Part shown: one piece after another, positions 44,440-51,695 of the stretch
Layout of the letters: each line of letters starts with the position of its first letter
Position numbering within the stretch: the stretch's first letter is position 1
Source of the DNA: Oscillospiraceae bacterium
Lineage (GTDB): Bacteria; Bacillota; Clostridia; Oscillospirales; Ruminococcaceae
Length of the DNA stretch: 64,000 bases
NCBI GenBank assembly: GCA_020054675.1
Contig: JAIHAL010000004.1
Coordinates: 1-64,000, forward strand
Direction of reading: 5' to 3'
Translations under genes and position numbers: made by a program
Notes under the pieces: generated by a model
Seen by the model: the letters and a program-made list of their open reading frames with translations, nothing else
What the model was told of the DNA's origin: nothing
Databases searched by the model: none

Positions 44440-45975
44440 ATGTTAACGGTTAAAAACTTGGGGAAGAAATTCCTCGCAGGCTCTTTAGCTGCCGCTATGC
44501 TCGCAGCAACCGGATGCGGCACTACTTCAAACAGCTCTGTATCATCAGAGAATAAAGAAACTTCGTCCGCCACTAATAGTGAAAGCTCCTCTTCAGGGAA
44601 AAAAGTAACCATATCGGTTTACAGGCCATCATTTAACATTGCTTCGCCCGATACCAATGAAGTAAAAAAAGTTCAAGACGAAATCAATGCCTACATAGGC
44701 GACAAAATCAATGTTGAAATAAAGCTTAACGATATCGGCAGCGGCGAATACACCGACAAGTGCAACCTTGCCCTTGGAGCCGGAGAAGTCGTTTTGTTCT
44801 TCACGGCAAACTGGATGCAAACAATCAAAACAGATGATGTCGTAAAACAAAATGCAGTTTATGACCTTACAGAACTCCTCCCAAAATACGATATTTACAA
44901 GGCAATTCCGGATTGGGTATGGCCAGCATCTTCATTTGGCGGAAAGAACTACTTCATCCCCTGCTACAAAGAATCCGCCGAAGGCTATAACCTTATGTTC
45001 CGCAAGGATTTGATTGACAAATACGGTTGGGATATTTCAAAGGTTAAGAGCCTTAAAGATATTGAGCCGATGCTTGCAGACTGCAAAAAAGAAGGCTTAA
45101 AATATCCTTATCTTACACAAAAGACAGCAATGTTCTATCGTTACTATTTGGATAAATATGATTTCTTCAGCGGCGACAGCTTTATCGCAGTTGATAAAGA
45201 CAAGGATGCCGTTGTTGATACGGTTCTCTCCAATGAATACAAGGAATTTGCATCACTTATGGGAGATTGGGCCGATAAGGGCTATTTGAGCGAAGATGAC
45301 CTCACAAAGACCACTACTGATACAACAATCCAGACAGCTGACTGGGGTATTTCCTGGTGGACTGACGTTCCTAACAACGATGAAGCAGATACACGTTACA
45401 AGAGAGAAGTTGAAATGGCAAAAGTTACCCAAAACTGGATTATGTCAAATACAACTTTGGGCTCTTGCTATGCTATAAGCTCCAAAGCTAAGGAAGAAGA
45501 AGCTATTGCCGCTCTTAAATTCTTGAGCTTGCTCTACACAGACCAAAAGCTTGCAGACCTCTACACATTTGGCATTGAAGGAACAGACTATACACGCAAC
45601 AGCGATAAAACAATCACCAAGAGCGATAAGGGACTTTACAACCACAGCGCATGGGAATCTACTTCAGTTACTATTCTTTCACTTGAAAAGGGCGAACCCG
45701 CAAATAAAGTTGAACTTTACAGCAAATTTAACGACAATGCAAAGAAATCCGTTGCAGCAGGCTTCAGATTTGACAAGTCTTCTGTAGATGCAGAATATGC
45801 GGCTTGCGTACAGGTATTCAACGAATTTGGTTTTGCACTTGAAAACGGCGGATATTCCCCGGCAGATGTTGACAAGGCTATCCAAGATTATCAGAAAGCT
45901 CTTGACGATGCCGGCTATCAGAATGTTCTTGCCGAAGCACAAAAGCAATATGAAGATTGGAAGAAAGTAAGATAA
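44440..45975 (+). CDS. Extracellular solute-binding lipoprotein (LplA/DUF3502 type)
   Basis: The 511-aa protein begins with a lipoprotein signal: a positive start, the hydrophobic stretch LAGSLAAAMLAAT and lipobox AATGC, giving lipidated Cys25. A Ser/Thr-rich linker (about 27-55) follows, then the family 1 solute-binding fold with KKVTISVYRPSF and NWMQTIKTDD. The C-terminal part resembles the DUF3502 region of LplA-type proteins. It delivers an unknown oligosaccharide to the two permeases. TTTAGGAGG precedes the start. A terminator follows, ending the transporter operon. Confidence 0.93.
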   Translation: MLTVKNLGKKFLAGSLAAAMLAATGCGTTSNSSVSSENKETSSATNSESSSSGKKVTISVYRPSFNIASPDTNEVKKVQDEINAYIGDKINVEIKLNDIGSGEYTDKCNLALGAGEVVLFFTANWMQTIKTDDVVKQNAVYDLTELLPKYDIYKAIPDWVWPASSFGGKNYFIPCYKESAEGYNLMFRKDLIDKYGWDISKVKSLKDIEPMLADCKKEGLKYPYLTQKTAMFYRYYLDKYDFFSGDSFIAVDKDKDAVVDTVLSNEYKEFASLMGDWADKGYLSEDDLTKTTTDTTIQTADWGISWWTDVPNNDEADTRYKREVEMAKVTQNWIMSNTTLGSCYAISSKAKEEEAIAALKFLSLLYTDQKLADLYTFGIEGTDYTRNSDKTITKSDKGLYNHSAWESTSVTILSLEKGEPANKVELYSKFNDNAKKSVAAGFRFDKSSVDAEYAACVQVFNEFGFALENGGYSPADVDKAIQDYQKALDDAGYQNVLAEAQKQYEDWKKVR

Positions 45976-46008
45976 TCCCCTCCTCCTCTTAAAATTTTAA
46001 TCAAAACA

Positions 46009-46043
46009 AAAACCGCCTTTGTTATTTGCAAAAGGCGGTTTTT
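46009..46043 (+). terminator. terminator after the ABC transporter operon
   Basis: AAAACCGCCTTT / AAAGGCGGTTTT stem with a 10-nt loop and a T run. Confidence 0.93.
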
Positions 46044-46061
46044 TGTTTTCCCTTTAAGATG

Positions 46062-46090
46062 TTGATTTATTGTCTGGATTTGGTTATAAT
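46062..46090 (+). promoter_or_regulatory. promoter of the membrane LuxR gene
   Basis: TTGATT (46062-46067), a 17-bp spacer and TATAAT (46085-46090). The leader would be about 125 nt. Confidence 0.75.
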
Positions 46091-46222
46091 GTTTAACAGG
46101 ATATATTCAAATTTATTAAGTTTTTACGCAAGCACGGAAGTTTTTAGCGAAAATACAAGCTCATTAGAATGTAAAAAGCGGAATATTTTTATTTAAAATG
46201 TTGCGCTCATGGGAGGAATGGC

Positions 46223-47005
46223 ATGGGTCAGGAAACAACAGAGCAAATTTCAGCGGAAAATACAGTAAATTACAATGTGGCAAATTTTAAATGGCTCAGA
46301 AAGAAAAACATCCCATATGTCTTGATATGGATTCTTTATTATACTTGGGTAATTGCTTTTGCAACATGGTGGACGGCCTCTCCTTTAACCGAAAATGTTT
46401 TTAATACACAACTGCGTGAGCTGATGCATGCCGTAACATTGATTTCCTCCGCTGTGTTCGTATTTGCAATCCCTTTTGCGGTTTTGCTTGGAATCGGCAG
46501 TACAATCGGCATGATTAATATGTACTACATCCTTGGCGTTATCGGTAAAAAATACGACAGCATGCGGTTTGTAAGGCTGTATATTTTCTTTGTAGGAATC
46601 TTTGGAGGAGTGTCGGGAATTGCTGTTGGAGATTTAATCAGCCGTATCGGAGCCTTTCAGTTTTCTGTACTTGCTTCTGTATTTTCAGTAGTAGTTATGA
46701 TTGCTTTCATGTTTATATCCCCCGTCATGGAACGCGAAGAGTATGTGAATGTTTGGGGGCTTGATTCCCAGTTTTCGGAAATAGACAACGAGCAGCTTAA
46801 TATTTTCTTAAAATACAAACTGAGCAGACGTGAAATTGAAGTATGCAAGCTCCTTTTGCAAGGCTATACCCTAAGGCAAATCTCCGGAATATTATCCATC
46901 GGGTATTCAACTGTTAACACATATTGCACCAATATTTATCGAAAAACAAAAATAAACAGCCGAACCGAATTGATGCAGGTTTTTAAGGATTACAGGAATA
47001 AATAG
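46223..47005 (+). CDS. Membrane-bound LuxR-type HTH protein
   Basis: The 260-aa protein has four hydrophobic segments (about residues 30-48, 70-95, 112-135 and 145-168) and a C-terminal GerE/LuxR helix-turn-helix (about 195-255): LSRREIEVCKLLLQGYTLRQISGILSIGYSTVNTYCTNIYRKTKINSRTEL. There is no receiver or kinase domain. It is therefore a membrane-anchored regulator that could sense the envelope or a small molecule directly. GGGAGG precedes the start. A terminator separates it from the zinc-ribbon genes, whose cluster includes a second, soluble LuxR protein with a similar HTH. Confidence 0.85.
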   Translation: MGQETTEQISAENTVNYNVANFKWLRKKNIPYVLIWILYYTWVIAFATWWTASPLTENVFNTQLRELMHAVTLISSAVFVFAIPFAVLLGIGSTIGMINMYYILGVIGKKYDSMRFVRLYIFFVGIFGGVSGIAVGDLISRIGAFQFSVLASVFSVVVMIAFMFISPVMEREEYVNVWGLDSQFSEIDNEQLNIFLKYKLSRREIEVCKLLLQGYTLRQISGILSIGYSTVNTYCTNIYRKTKINSRTELMQVFKDYRNK

Positions 47006-47022
47006 CGAAATATCGGCAAAAA

Positions 47023-47057
47023 CAGTGCCTCATTAGAACTAATGAGGCACTGTTTTT
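47023..47057 (+). terminator. terminator after the membrane LuxR gene
   Basis: CAGTGCCTCATTAG / CTAATGAGGCACTG (47023-47036 with 47039-47052) followed by TTTTT. Confidence 0.92.
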
Positions 47058-47156
47058 CTGCGTTCATGTATGTTAATGAATAGACGGCGGGCGTCTTACC
47101 GGATAAAATGATACTGTAATTTAGCCGATACAGGCATATCAAAAGGAGGCATGGTC

Positions 47157-47495
47157 ATGGCAAGCTACAAGCAGCCCTGTATTCACTGCGGAACTTATAT
47201 CGAGCCGGATTCGCGTTTTTGCCCCTCCTGCCAAAGCCAAAGCCCGTTTGGATATCTCTGCCCCGCCTGCCTGCGTCCAATTCAAAAGGGCCAGTCTATA
47301 TGTTCCGCCTGCGGCAGGCCGCTTTTTACCGCTTGCCCCGTTTGCGGAAAGCAGACTTTTGTGCAGGAAAAATGCGAGCAATGCGGCGCATCACTGATGA
47401 TTCGCTGTCAAAATCCACGCTGCGGCGTACTGCAATTCTTTGAAAATACAAAATGCACCGCTTGCGGCAAAAAAATCAAATCAATTAAAAAATGA
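47157..47495 (+). CDS. Multiple zinc-ribbon protein
   Basis: The protein is 112 aa from the ATG at 47157, seven bases after AGGAGG; the ATG at 47151 is too close. It contains eight CxxC-type pairs: CIHC, CPSC, CPAC, CSAC, CPVC, CEQC, CQNPRC and CTAC. This is enough for four zinc ribbons and leaves little other sequence. It is probably a protein-binding scaffold or RNA/DNA-binding adaptor. It is 11 bp before a second zinc-ribbon gene. Function unknown. Confidence 0.8.
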   Translation: MASYKQPCIHCGTYIEPDSRFCPSCQSQSPFGYLCPACLRPIQKGQSICSACGRPLFTACPVCGKQTFVQEKCEQCGASLMIRCQNPRCGVLQFFENTKCTACGKKIKSIKK

Positions 47496-47506
47496 GGTGA
47501 ACACTT

Positions 47507-48259
47507 ATGCTGCAATCTTTTACAAGAAATTATGAGGACAACTCCACTGAAGCTGGATTTCAATTTACTTTTTACTGCGACTTATGTCAGGATGGATATA
47601 AAAGCAGTTTTGTAGAATCTGAAACTTATAAAAAGAATAAAGGCATTAGCGGGCTGGCGCGCGGAATCGGCGCTCTGGGAGGACTGTTCGGCGGCAGATT
47701 GAGCGAACTTGCCTATTCGCTGGAACGCGGCGGGGATATCCTTTCCGAGCGGTTTAATGATATGAGCCCCGAATGGCACAAGGAGCATGAAAAAGCATTT
47801 GAAAGGGCCCAAAATGAAGCGCAACGGCATTTCCACCGCTGTCACGGCTGTCATCAATGGGTATGCGATTCATGCTACAACGAGGATGAAATGCTTTGCA
47901 CAGACTGTGCTCCCCGTCAAGAGGTGGCAGTTGCCAAAGCACGAGCAGAGGCCATGCGCCGCAATATTGAAGAAGCAGCCGAAAATGCTGACGTATGGAA
48001 AGGAAAGCTTGAAAGCAAAACAGTAATTTGCCCATCCTGCGGAAAGCCGGCAGGCACCGGAAAATTTTGCAACAACTGCGGAGCATCGCTGACATTGGCG
48101 GTTTGCCCGCAATGCGGCGCAAAAAACGCTCAAGGAGTACGTTTTTGCAATCAATGCGGAGCGCCTATGAGTGCGCCGTCTAAACATAAGTGCGCAAATT
48201 GCGGAGAAGAAAATCCGCCCGGAACCAAGTTTTGCGGAAACTGCGGCGGCAGGCTGTAA
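47507..48259 (+). CDS. Zinc-ribbon protein with N-terminal domain of unknown function
   Basis: The 250-aa protein has four parts: an N-terminal CxxC (YCDLCQ), a glycine-rich hydrophobic stretch GISGLARGIGALGGLFGGRL (about 47-66), a central cysteine cluster (HRCHGCHQWVCDSC..LCTDC), and three C-terminal zinc ribbons from about residue 175. The ribbons are CPSC/CNNC, CPQC/CNQC and CANC/CGNC. An Ala/Glu-rich helix links the centre to the ribbons. The glycine-rich part could touch a membrane. It is probably cotranscribed with the zinc-ribbon gene before it. Function unknown. Confidence 0.82.
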   Translation: MLQSFTRNYEDNSTEAGFQFTFYCDLCQDGYKSSFVESETYKKNKGISGLARGIGALGGLFGGRLSELAYSLERGGDILSERFNDMSPEWHKEHEKAFERAQNEAQRHFHRCHGCHQWVCDSCYNEDEMLCTDCAPRQEVAVAKARAEAMRRNIEEAAENADVWKGKLESKTVICPSCGKPAGTGKFCNNCGASLTLAVCPQCGAKNAQGVRFCNQCGAPMSAPSKHKCANCGEENPPGTKFCGNCGGRL

Positions 48260-48348
48260 ATCCGATATGCCATTGTCTGTCAGGCATTGGCGGCAATCAT
48301 TCCGGCAAAAAATTATTTCTAAATATACAGCATACGGAGGGTAAAAGG

Positions 48349-48714
48349 ATGGCGCTATTTGAAAAGCTGAAAAAAATAATTGCTTTCTGGCAGCGGCAAA
48401 GCGCTCAAAAAGATATTGCTTCACTGCATGGGACAGTTGAGAACGGCGCTCCCACTTCTTTTGCCGGAACGGCCGGAATATCCGAAGAAGAAAAACAAAA
48501 AAGGGTCTCGCGGCTTACTCCACGTGAACATGAGCTATATCTCCTCCTTTTGGAAGGATTTACATTACGTGAATCCGCAAAGCAGCTTTCAATAAAATAT
48601 TCAACGGCAAACACTCACATGACAGGTATTTACAAAAAATTAGGCGTCAAATCCCGTGCGGAGTTGATTATCAATTATCGCAACATAAAAGGAAAAGACG
48701 CACAATCGCCATGA
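48349..48714 (+). CDS. Small LuxR-type HTH protein
   Basis: The protein is 121 aa from the ATG at 48349, which has GGAGG 8 nt upstream; the longer upstream frame runs back into the zinc-ribbon gene. About 60 N-terminal residues of unknown structure precede a LuxR HTH (RLTPREHELYLLLLEGFTLRESAKQLSIKYSTANTHMTGIYKKLGVKSRAEL, about 65-115). The HTH resembles that of the membrane LuxR protein 2 kb upstream (same TxRE..LLLxGFTLR..A..LSI.YST.NT pattern), which suggests paralogues binding related sites. Confidence 0.82.
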   Translation: MALFEKLKKIIAFWQRQSAQKDIASLHGTVENGAPTSFAGTAGISEEEKQKRVSRLTPREHELYLLLLEGFTLRESAKQLSIKYSTANTHMTGIYKKLGVKSRAELIINYRNIKGKDAQSP

Positions 48715-48756
48715 CAGGCAAAACAATTATAAAAATATTAAAATCAGGAGGTAATT

Positions 48757-49137
48757 ATGATGGCCGAGCAAAATAACAATTTTAACAATCAGGAACAGAC
48801 AGTGGGAATTTCTCAAATCACAGAAGATGCCTACACCGCTGAAGATATTGAAAAAGGAAAAACTATGGCAGGGCTTTCCTACTTGCTTTTCTTTCTTCCG
48901 CTAGTGGTTTGTCCGGAATCCAAATATGCCAGATTTCATGCAAATCAGGCGCTGTTGCTTTTGATTGCAGCCATTGCAGGAAACATAATATTAAGCATCA
49001 TTCCAATTGTCGGATGGATGCTGATGCCGATTTTTGGAATATGCATTCTTGTGCTTGGCGTTATGGGCCTTATTAACGGCTTTGGCGGCAAAGCAAAACA
49101 ATTGCCCATAATCGGCAAGTTTACCCTTATAAAATAA
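48757..49137 (+). CDS. Small membrane protein (DUF4870-like)
   Basis: The 126-aa protein has an acidic N-terminal tail of about 40 residues and then three hydrophobic helices. MAGLSYLLFFLPLVVC, ESKYARFHANQALLLLIAAIAGNII and PIVGWMLMPIFGICILVLGVMGLINGFGGKAKQLP are the segments. The KYARFHANQALLL motif is typical of DUF4870/YtjP-like small membrane proteins. AGGAGG precedes the ATG. It is followed after 29 bp by a lipoprotein gene. Role unknown; it may be the membrane partner of the zinc-ribbon and LuxR proteins encoded upstream. Confidence 0.78.
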   Translation: MMAEQNNNFNNQEQTVGISQITEDAYTAEDIEKGKTMAGLSYLLFFLPLVVCPESKYARFHANQALLLLIAAIAGNIILSIIPIVGWMLMPIFGICILVLGVMGLINGFGGKAKQLPIIGKFTLIK

Positions 49138-49166
49138 TGGACATTCATATTTTAATGGAGGTTTTT

Positions 49167-49754
49167 ATGAAAAAATATTTAACATTGTTTTTTGCATTGA
49201 TTATGGGTCTTTCCTTATGTTCTTGCGGGCAAAAAAATCCGGAGCTTATTTCAGAAGCTTCAGATACACCCGCCTCTAAAACTGAAACAGAAGCTTCAAG
49301 CGTTGAAACCGATACCGACACAGCTTCCCAGGATAAACAAGGTGGCGCTGTGACAATTGAGATTGCGCCTCCTGACGGCTGGGTGCCGATGGAAGGCTCA
49401 GTTGCCCCTGTTCATTACATGAAAGGCACGGCAAGTTTTATTGTAAAAGAAGAGCCTTTCAATAGTTCCAATTTGGATGATGTTGTAAATGAGGCCATTG
49501 GAATTTATCAGAAATCCTTTGAAAATTTCAAAGCTGATGGAGAGGCTGAACCTCTTACGATTGATGAAAAAGATGCAAGAAAGCTCACATTTACCTGCAC
49601 CATCAGCAAAATAAACATGAAATTTCTTTATGTCTATCTCTTTGCCGCAGATAAAACCTATGTCATTACATTTGGCGACCAGGAAAGTACTTTCGATGCT
49701 CTGTCCGCCGATTATGAAACTATTTTAAGCAATATCAAATTCAATGCGCAATAA
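49167..49754 (+). CDS. Predicted lipoprotein, PsbP-like C-terminal domain
   Basis: The protein is 195 aa from the ATG at 49167 (GGAGG five bases upstream). The signal peptide KKYLTLFFALIMGLSLCSC has a lipobox-like LCSC. A Ser/Thr/Glu-rich linker (about 25-60) follows. The C-terminal domain (about 63-195) has PPDGWVPMEG, SFIVKEEPFNSSNLDDVV, KLTFTCTISKINMKFLYVY and a final TILSNIKF, a pattern like the PsbP/Mog1-type folds of many Firmicute lipoproteins. It is last in the LuxR/zinc-ribbon cluster. Function unknown. Confidence 0.78.
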   Translation: MKKYLTLFFALIMGLSLCSCGQKNPELISEASDTPASKTETEASSVETDTDTASQDKQGGAVTIEIAPPDGWVPMEGSVAPVHYMKGTASFIVKEEPFNSSNLDDVVNEAIGIYQKSFENFKADGEAEPLTIDEKDARKLTFTCTISKINMKFLYVYLFAADKTYVITFGDQESTFDALSADYETILSNIKFNAQ

Positions 49755-49845
49755 TGGCAGGGGCACAAAATCCCCCTGCCACTAAAAAGTCTGTTAATCA
49801 TTATATAAATCTTAGAGGAGCAAATGAGGAACTTTTCATTTCATC

Positions 49846-50001
49846 ATGACTGATGTGGGGTTTATGGCGTTGGAAATGGAAGTTGAAGATGACGGCATGT
49901 CTCTTGACGTACCATTTGAGGTGACGGTTACTGGTGACAAGGCCGGAATCAGTTTCAATTCGCCTGACGGACAATTGCTTAGTTTTCAGGGAAGATTTTG
50001 A
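49846..50001 (+). pseudogene. short coding remnant
   Basis: An open frame of about 51 codons (MTDVGFMALEM... ending SFQGRF) has coding-like, acidic sequence but no ribosome site. An AGAGGAGCAA site 20 bases earlier drives a different frame that stops after 9 codons. This looks like the frameshifted or deleted remnant of a gene. No family recognised. The surrounding 291 bp otherwise hold only a GC-rich hairpin at 49755-49780. Confidence 0.3.
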
Positions 50002-50045
50002 AATAGGTGATATTCTTTATTCAGGCATGTTATTAAATAGTTGCA

Positions 50046-50405
50046 TTAACAAGGTTCCATTTCCTTTATCCATTTTTTGCATTGCTCAACTCTTTTGCCG
50101 GGAGGGTTGTCGCCGTGATCCGGGTCGGTGTAGGAATATGCGTGGAGTTTGCCGCAAGTAGTCTTATCGCATGCTTCGCATAGTGTAAAGCCATTTGCAT
50201 TTTTCTTTTGGCAATTACTTACCCCGCAAGCTTCAGGAATATCAGGACATTCGCCGCAATGATTATACCCTTTATCCTGACAGCATTTTGCCACAGGACA
50301 TTCGCCATGGAATGGATGCCCATTTGTTTCAATACAGCCGCCGCAATTGCAGCTTTCTCTAAAATCGCATTCACTGCAAAGCAATCCGCAACGAGATTCA
50401 ATCAT
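50046..50405 (-). CDS. DUF3795 cysteine-rich protein
   Basis: The 119-aa protein starts with the DUF3795 pattern RCGLLCSECDFRESCNCGGC and has 16 cysteines, including CPVAKCC, HCGECPDIPEACGVSNC and LCEACDKTTC. It probably binds metal. GAGGTAATG precedes the start. It is downstream of a 37-aa membrane peptide on the same strand and may share its strong promoter. Function of the family is unknown. Confidence 0.82.
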   Translation of the reverse strand: MIESRCGLLCSECDFRESCNCGGCIETNGHPFHGECPVAKCCQDKGYNHCGECPDIPEACGVSNCQKKNANGFTLCEACDKTTCGKLHAYSYTDPDHGDNPPGKRVEQCKKWIKEMEPC

Positions 50406-50434
50406 AATTCATTACCTCAGTTTTATATAAAAAT

Positions 50435-50548
50435 TTAAGAAAGCTCCGAATTAAGACTGTAAAAATTAAATCCCAAGTAGACATTCGCTCCCAGAGATAA
50501 AATAAAAATTCCCGCAAGGGCAATTGAAATTATTTTCTTCTTGTTCAC
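50435..50548 (-). CDS. 37-aa single-span membrane peptide
   Basis: A GTG-initiated frame (read as MNKKKII..., ending NSELS) has three N-terminal lysines, one hydrophobic helix (about residues 6-27) and a short tail. AAAGGGGATG stands 8 nt before the GTG. A consensus promoter lies just upstream and would give a very short leader. These three signals together support a real small protein. It may be a signal-anchored regulator or the first gene of a unit with the DUF3795 gene 29 bp further on. Confidence 0.6.
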   Translation of the reverse strand: MNKKKIISIALAGIFILSLGANVYLGFNFYSLNSELS

Positions 50549-50569
50549 AAAATCATCCCCTTTGGGATT

Positions 50570-50598
50570 ATTATACCTCCTCATGAAAAAAATGTCAA
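50570..50598 (-). promoter_or_regulatory. consensus promoter of the small membrane peptide
   Basis: Minus-strand TTGACA (50598-50593), a 17-bp spacer and TATAAT (50575-50570), a full consensus match. Its -35 box lies within the left copy of the 16-bp direct repeat. Confidence 0.85.
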
Positions 50599-50604
50599 TA
50601 AATG
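50589..50604 (+). repeat. 16-bp direct repeat, left copy
   Basis: AAAATGTCAATAAATG recurs exactly at 54696-54711. The two copies bracket the AT-rich kinase/partner genes, repeat R copy 2 and the IS66 remnant, as a target duplication or attachment site would. Confidence 0.55.
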
Positions 50605-50699
50605 CGGGAGAAAAACAAGTGTAACCTTTTAACTATTTTTATAGCGGTTTTTCAAAGGGGAAAGTGATAAATATCATGAAAAACAAGAAAATATTGATG

Positions 50700-50800
50700 A
50701 TAAAACCGCCTAAAAGACCGTTTTTACTTATAAAACTCCATAAAAAACCATTTTGTCTCAGTTAAAGGCTGGAATAAGGTAATTTATTCAAAGGTTCCTT
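50700..50800 (-). repeat. ~100 bp dispersed repeat R, copy 2
   Basis: Ungapped match to 1-101, same orientation. The minus-strand partner gene ends exactly where the repeat begins (its stop lies at 50799-50801). On the plus strand a 29-codon frame from 50676 (MKNKKIL...) covers part of it; the same frame in copy 1 has a stop codon, so it is probably not coding. Confidence 0.75.
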
Positions 50801-51671
50801 AAAAATAGTATTTTCTAATCTCATTTAATAGTTCTTCTTCATCTTGATTATTATAAATATAATCTATATACTGATTTCTTCCTGTTTTCAAATATGATAA
50901 CCATCCCTGCAATGATGAAATATAATTATCGTCTAATGTCGACAGCTCTGAGTATTTACCGACATATACATTACCAGCATCCCATGATTCATGTCTTACT
51001 GGATATAAATACCCATATCCTTCGTTCTTGATTACTTTAGCATAACCATCCTCATCAATAATAAGTTGATTATTAACCCTATCGTCAGCCTTTCTCATTT
51101 CTTCCTCTATTTCTTGTTTAGTAAATAAATGAGAAGGTTTTCCGTGTTTTATTAATTCTATCGAAATATAGTTTTCAAATTTATCCAAAGAGTAAAGGCT
51201 ATTTTGATAAAGGATTTGGTTAATATACTGAATAATATCATCTCTCAGGTTTATAGCTTTTATTCTATCATATATATAATAGCAATCATCGTCCAACGGC
51301 GATTTTAATTCCTTTATACTACCATCTTTACAAATGTATTTTCCAGATTCATCAAATAAATTCATCCCCTTATTATCATTTGGTATTTTAAATTTAAAGC
51401 AAAACTTTATTTTTGAATTACTATAACTATCAAAATCTAATATCTCCTTAAAATTCCATAAGTAATAATTATTTTCTATATAACTATCTCTCCTTTCTCT
51501 TTCTTCATTTTCAACATTATCGTTTTGCAACTGATAATTCTCTTGATTTATAAACAGATTTTTATTAAATATATCTAAACAAAGAATTATTTTTTCTAAT
51601 TCACAATCATCTAAATCATTTAATTCTGAATCTTGTTTCGAACGAATGTTTGAACGAATGTAGGAATACAT
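50799..51671 (-). CDS. Unknown protein, partner of the Ser/Thr kinase
   Basis: I do not recognise this 290-aa protein. It is acidic and rich in Asn, Asp, Ile and Tyr, without a signal peptide or clear membrane segment. A helical middle (about 140-215, with FTKQEIEEEMRKADDRVNNQ) leads into a Gly/Tyr-rich part, NEGYGYLYPVRHESWDAGNVYVGKYSE. It starts 24 bp after the kinase gene, without a good ribosome site, so translation may be coupled to the kinase. The DNA is AT-rich and unlike the core genes around it. It may be the kinase's substrate or effector. Confidence 0.7.
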   Translation of the reverse strand: MYSYIRSNIRSKQDSELNDLDDCELEKIILCLDIFNKNLFINQENYQLQNDNVENEERERRDSYIENNYYLWNFKEILDFDSYSNSKIKFCFKFKIPNDNKGMNLFDESGKYICKDGSIKELKSPLDDDCYYIYDRIKAINLRDDIIQYINQILYQNSLYSLDKFENYISIELIKHGKPSHLFTKQEIEEEMRKADDRVNNQLIIDEDGYAKVIKNEGYGYLYPVRHESWDAGNVYVGKYSELSTLDDNYISSLQGWLSYLKTGRNQYIDYIYNNQDEEELLNEIRKYYF

Positions 51672-51695
51672 TTTTATTAAATTTTCAATATACTC

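Noticed and set aside
49755-49780. GC-rich hairpin after the lipoprotein gene as a terminator.
   Set aside because: The stem is good but the plus strand has no T run after it; it may still slow transcription, so it is only noted in the remnant entry.
1-50800. The two R copies as attachment sites of one 50-kb integrated element.
   Set aside because: The DNA between them is dominated by core genes (lysine, isoleucine, addAB, icd, rex) and contains no integrase.
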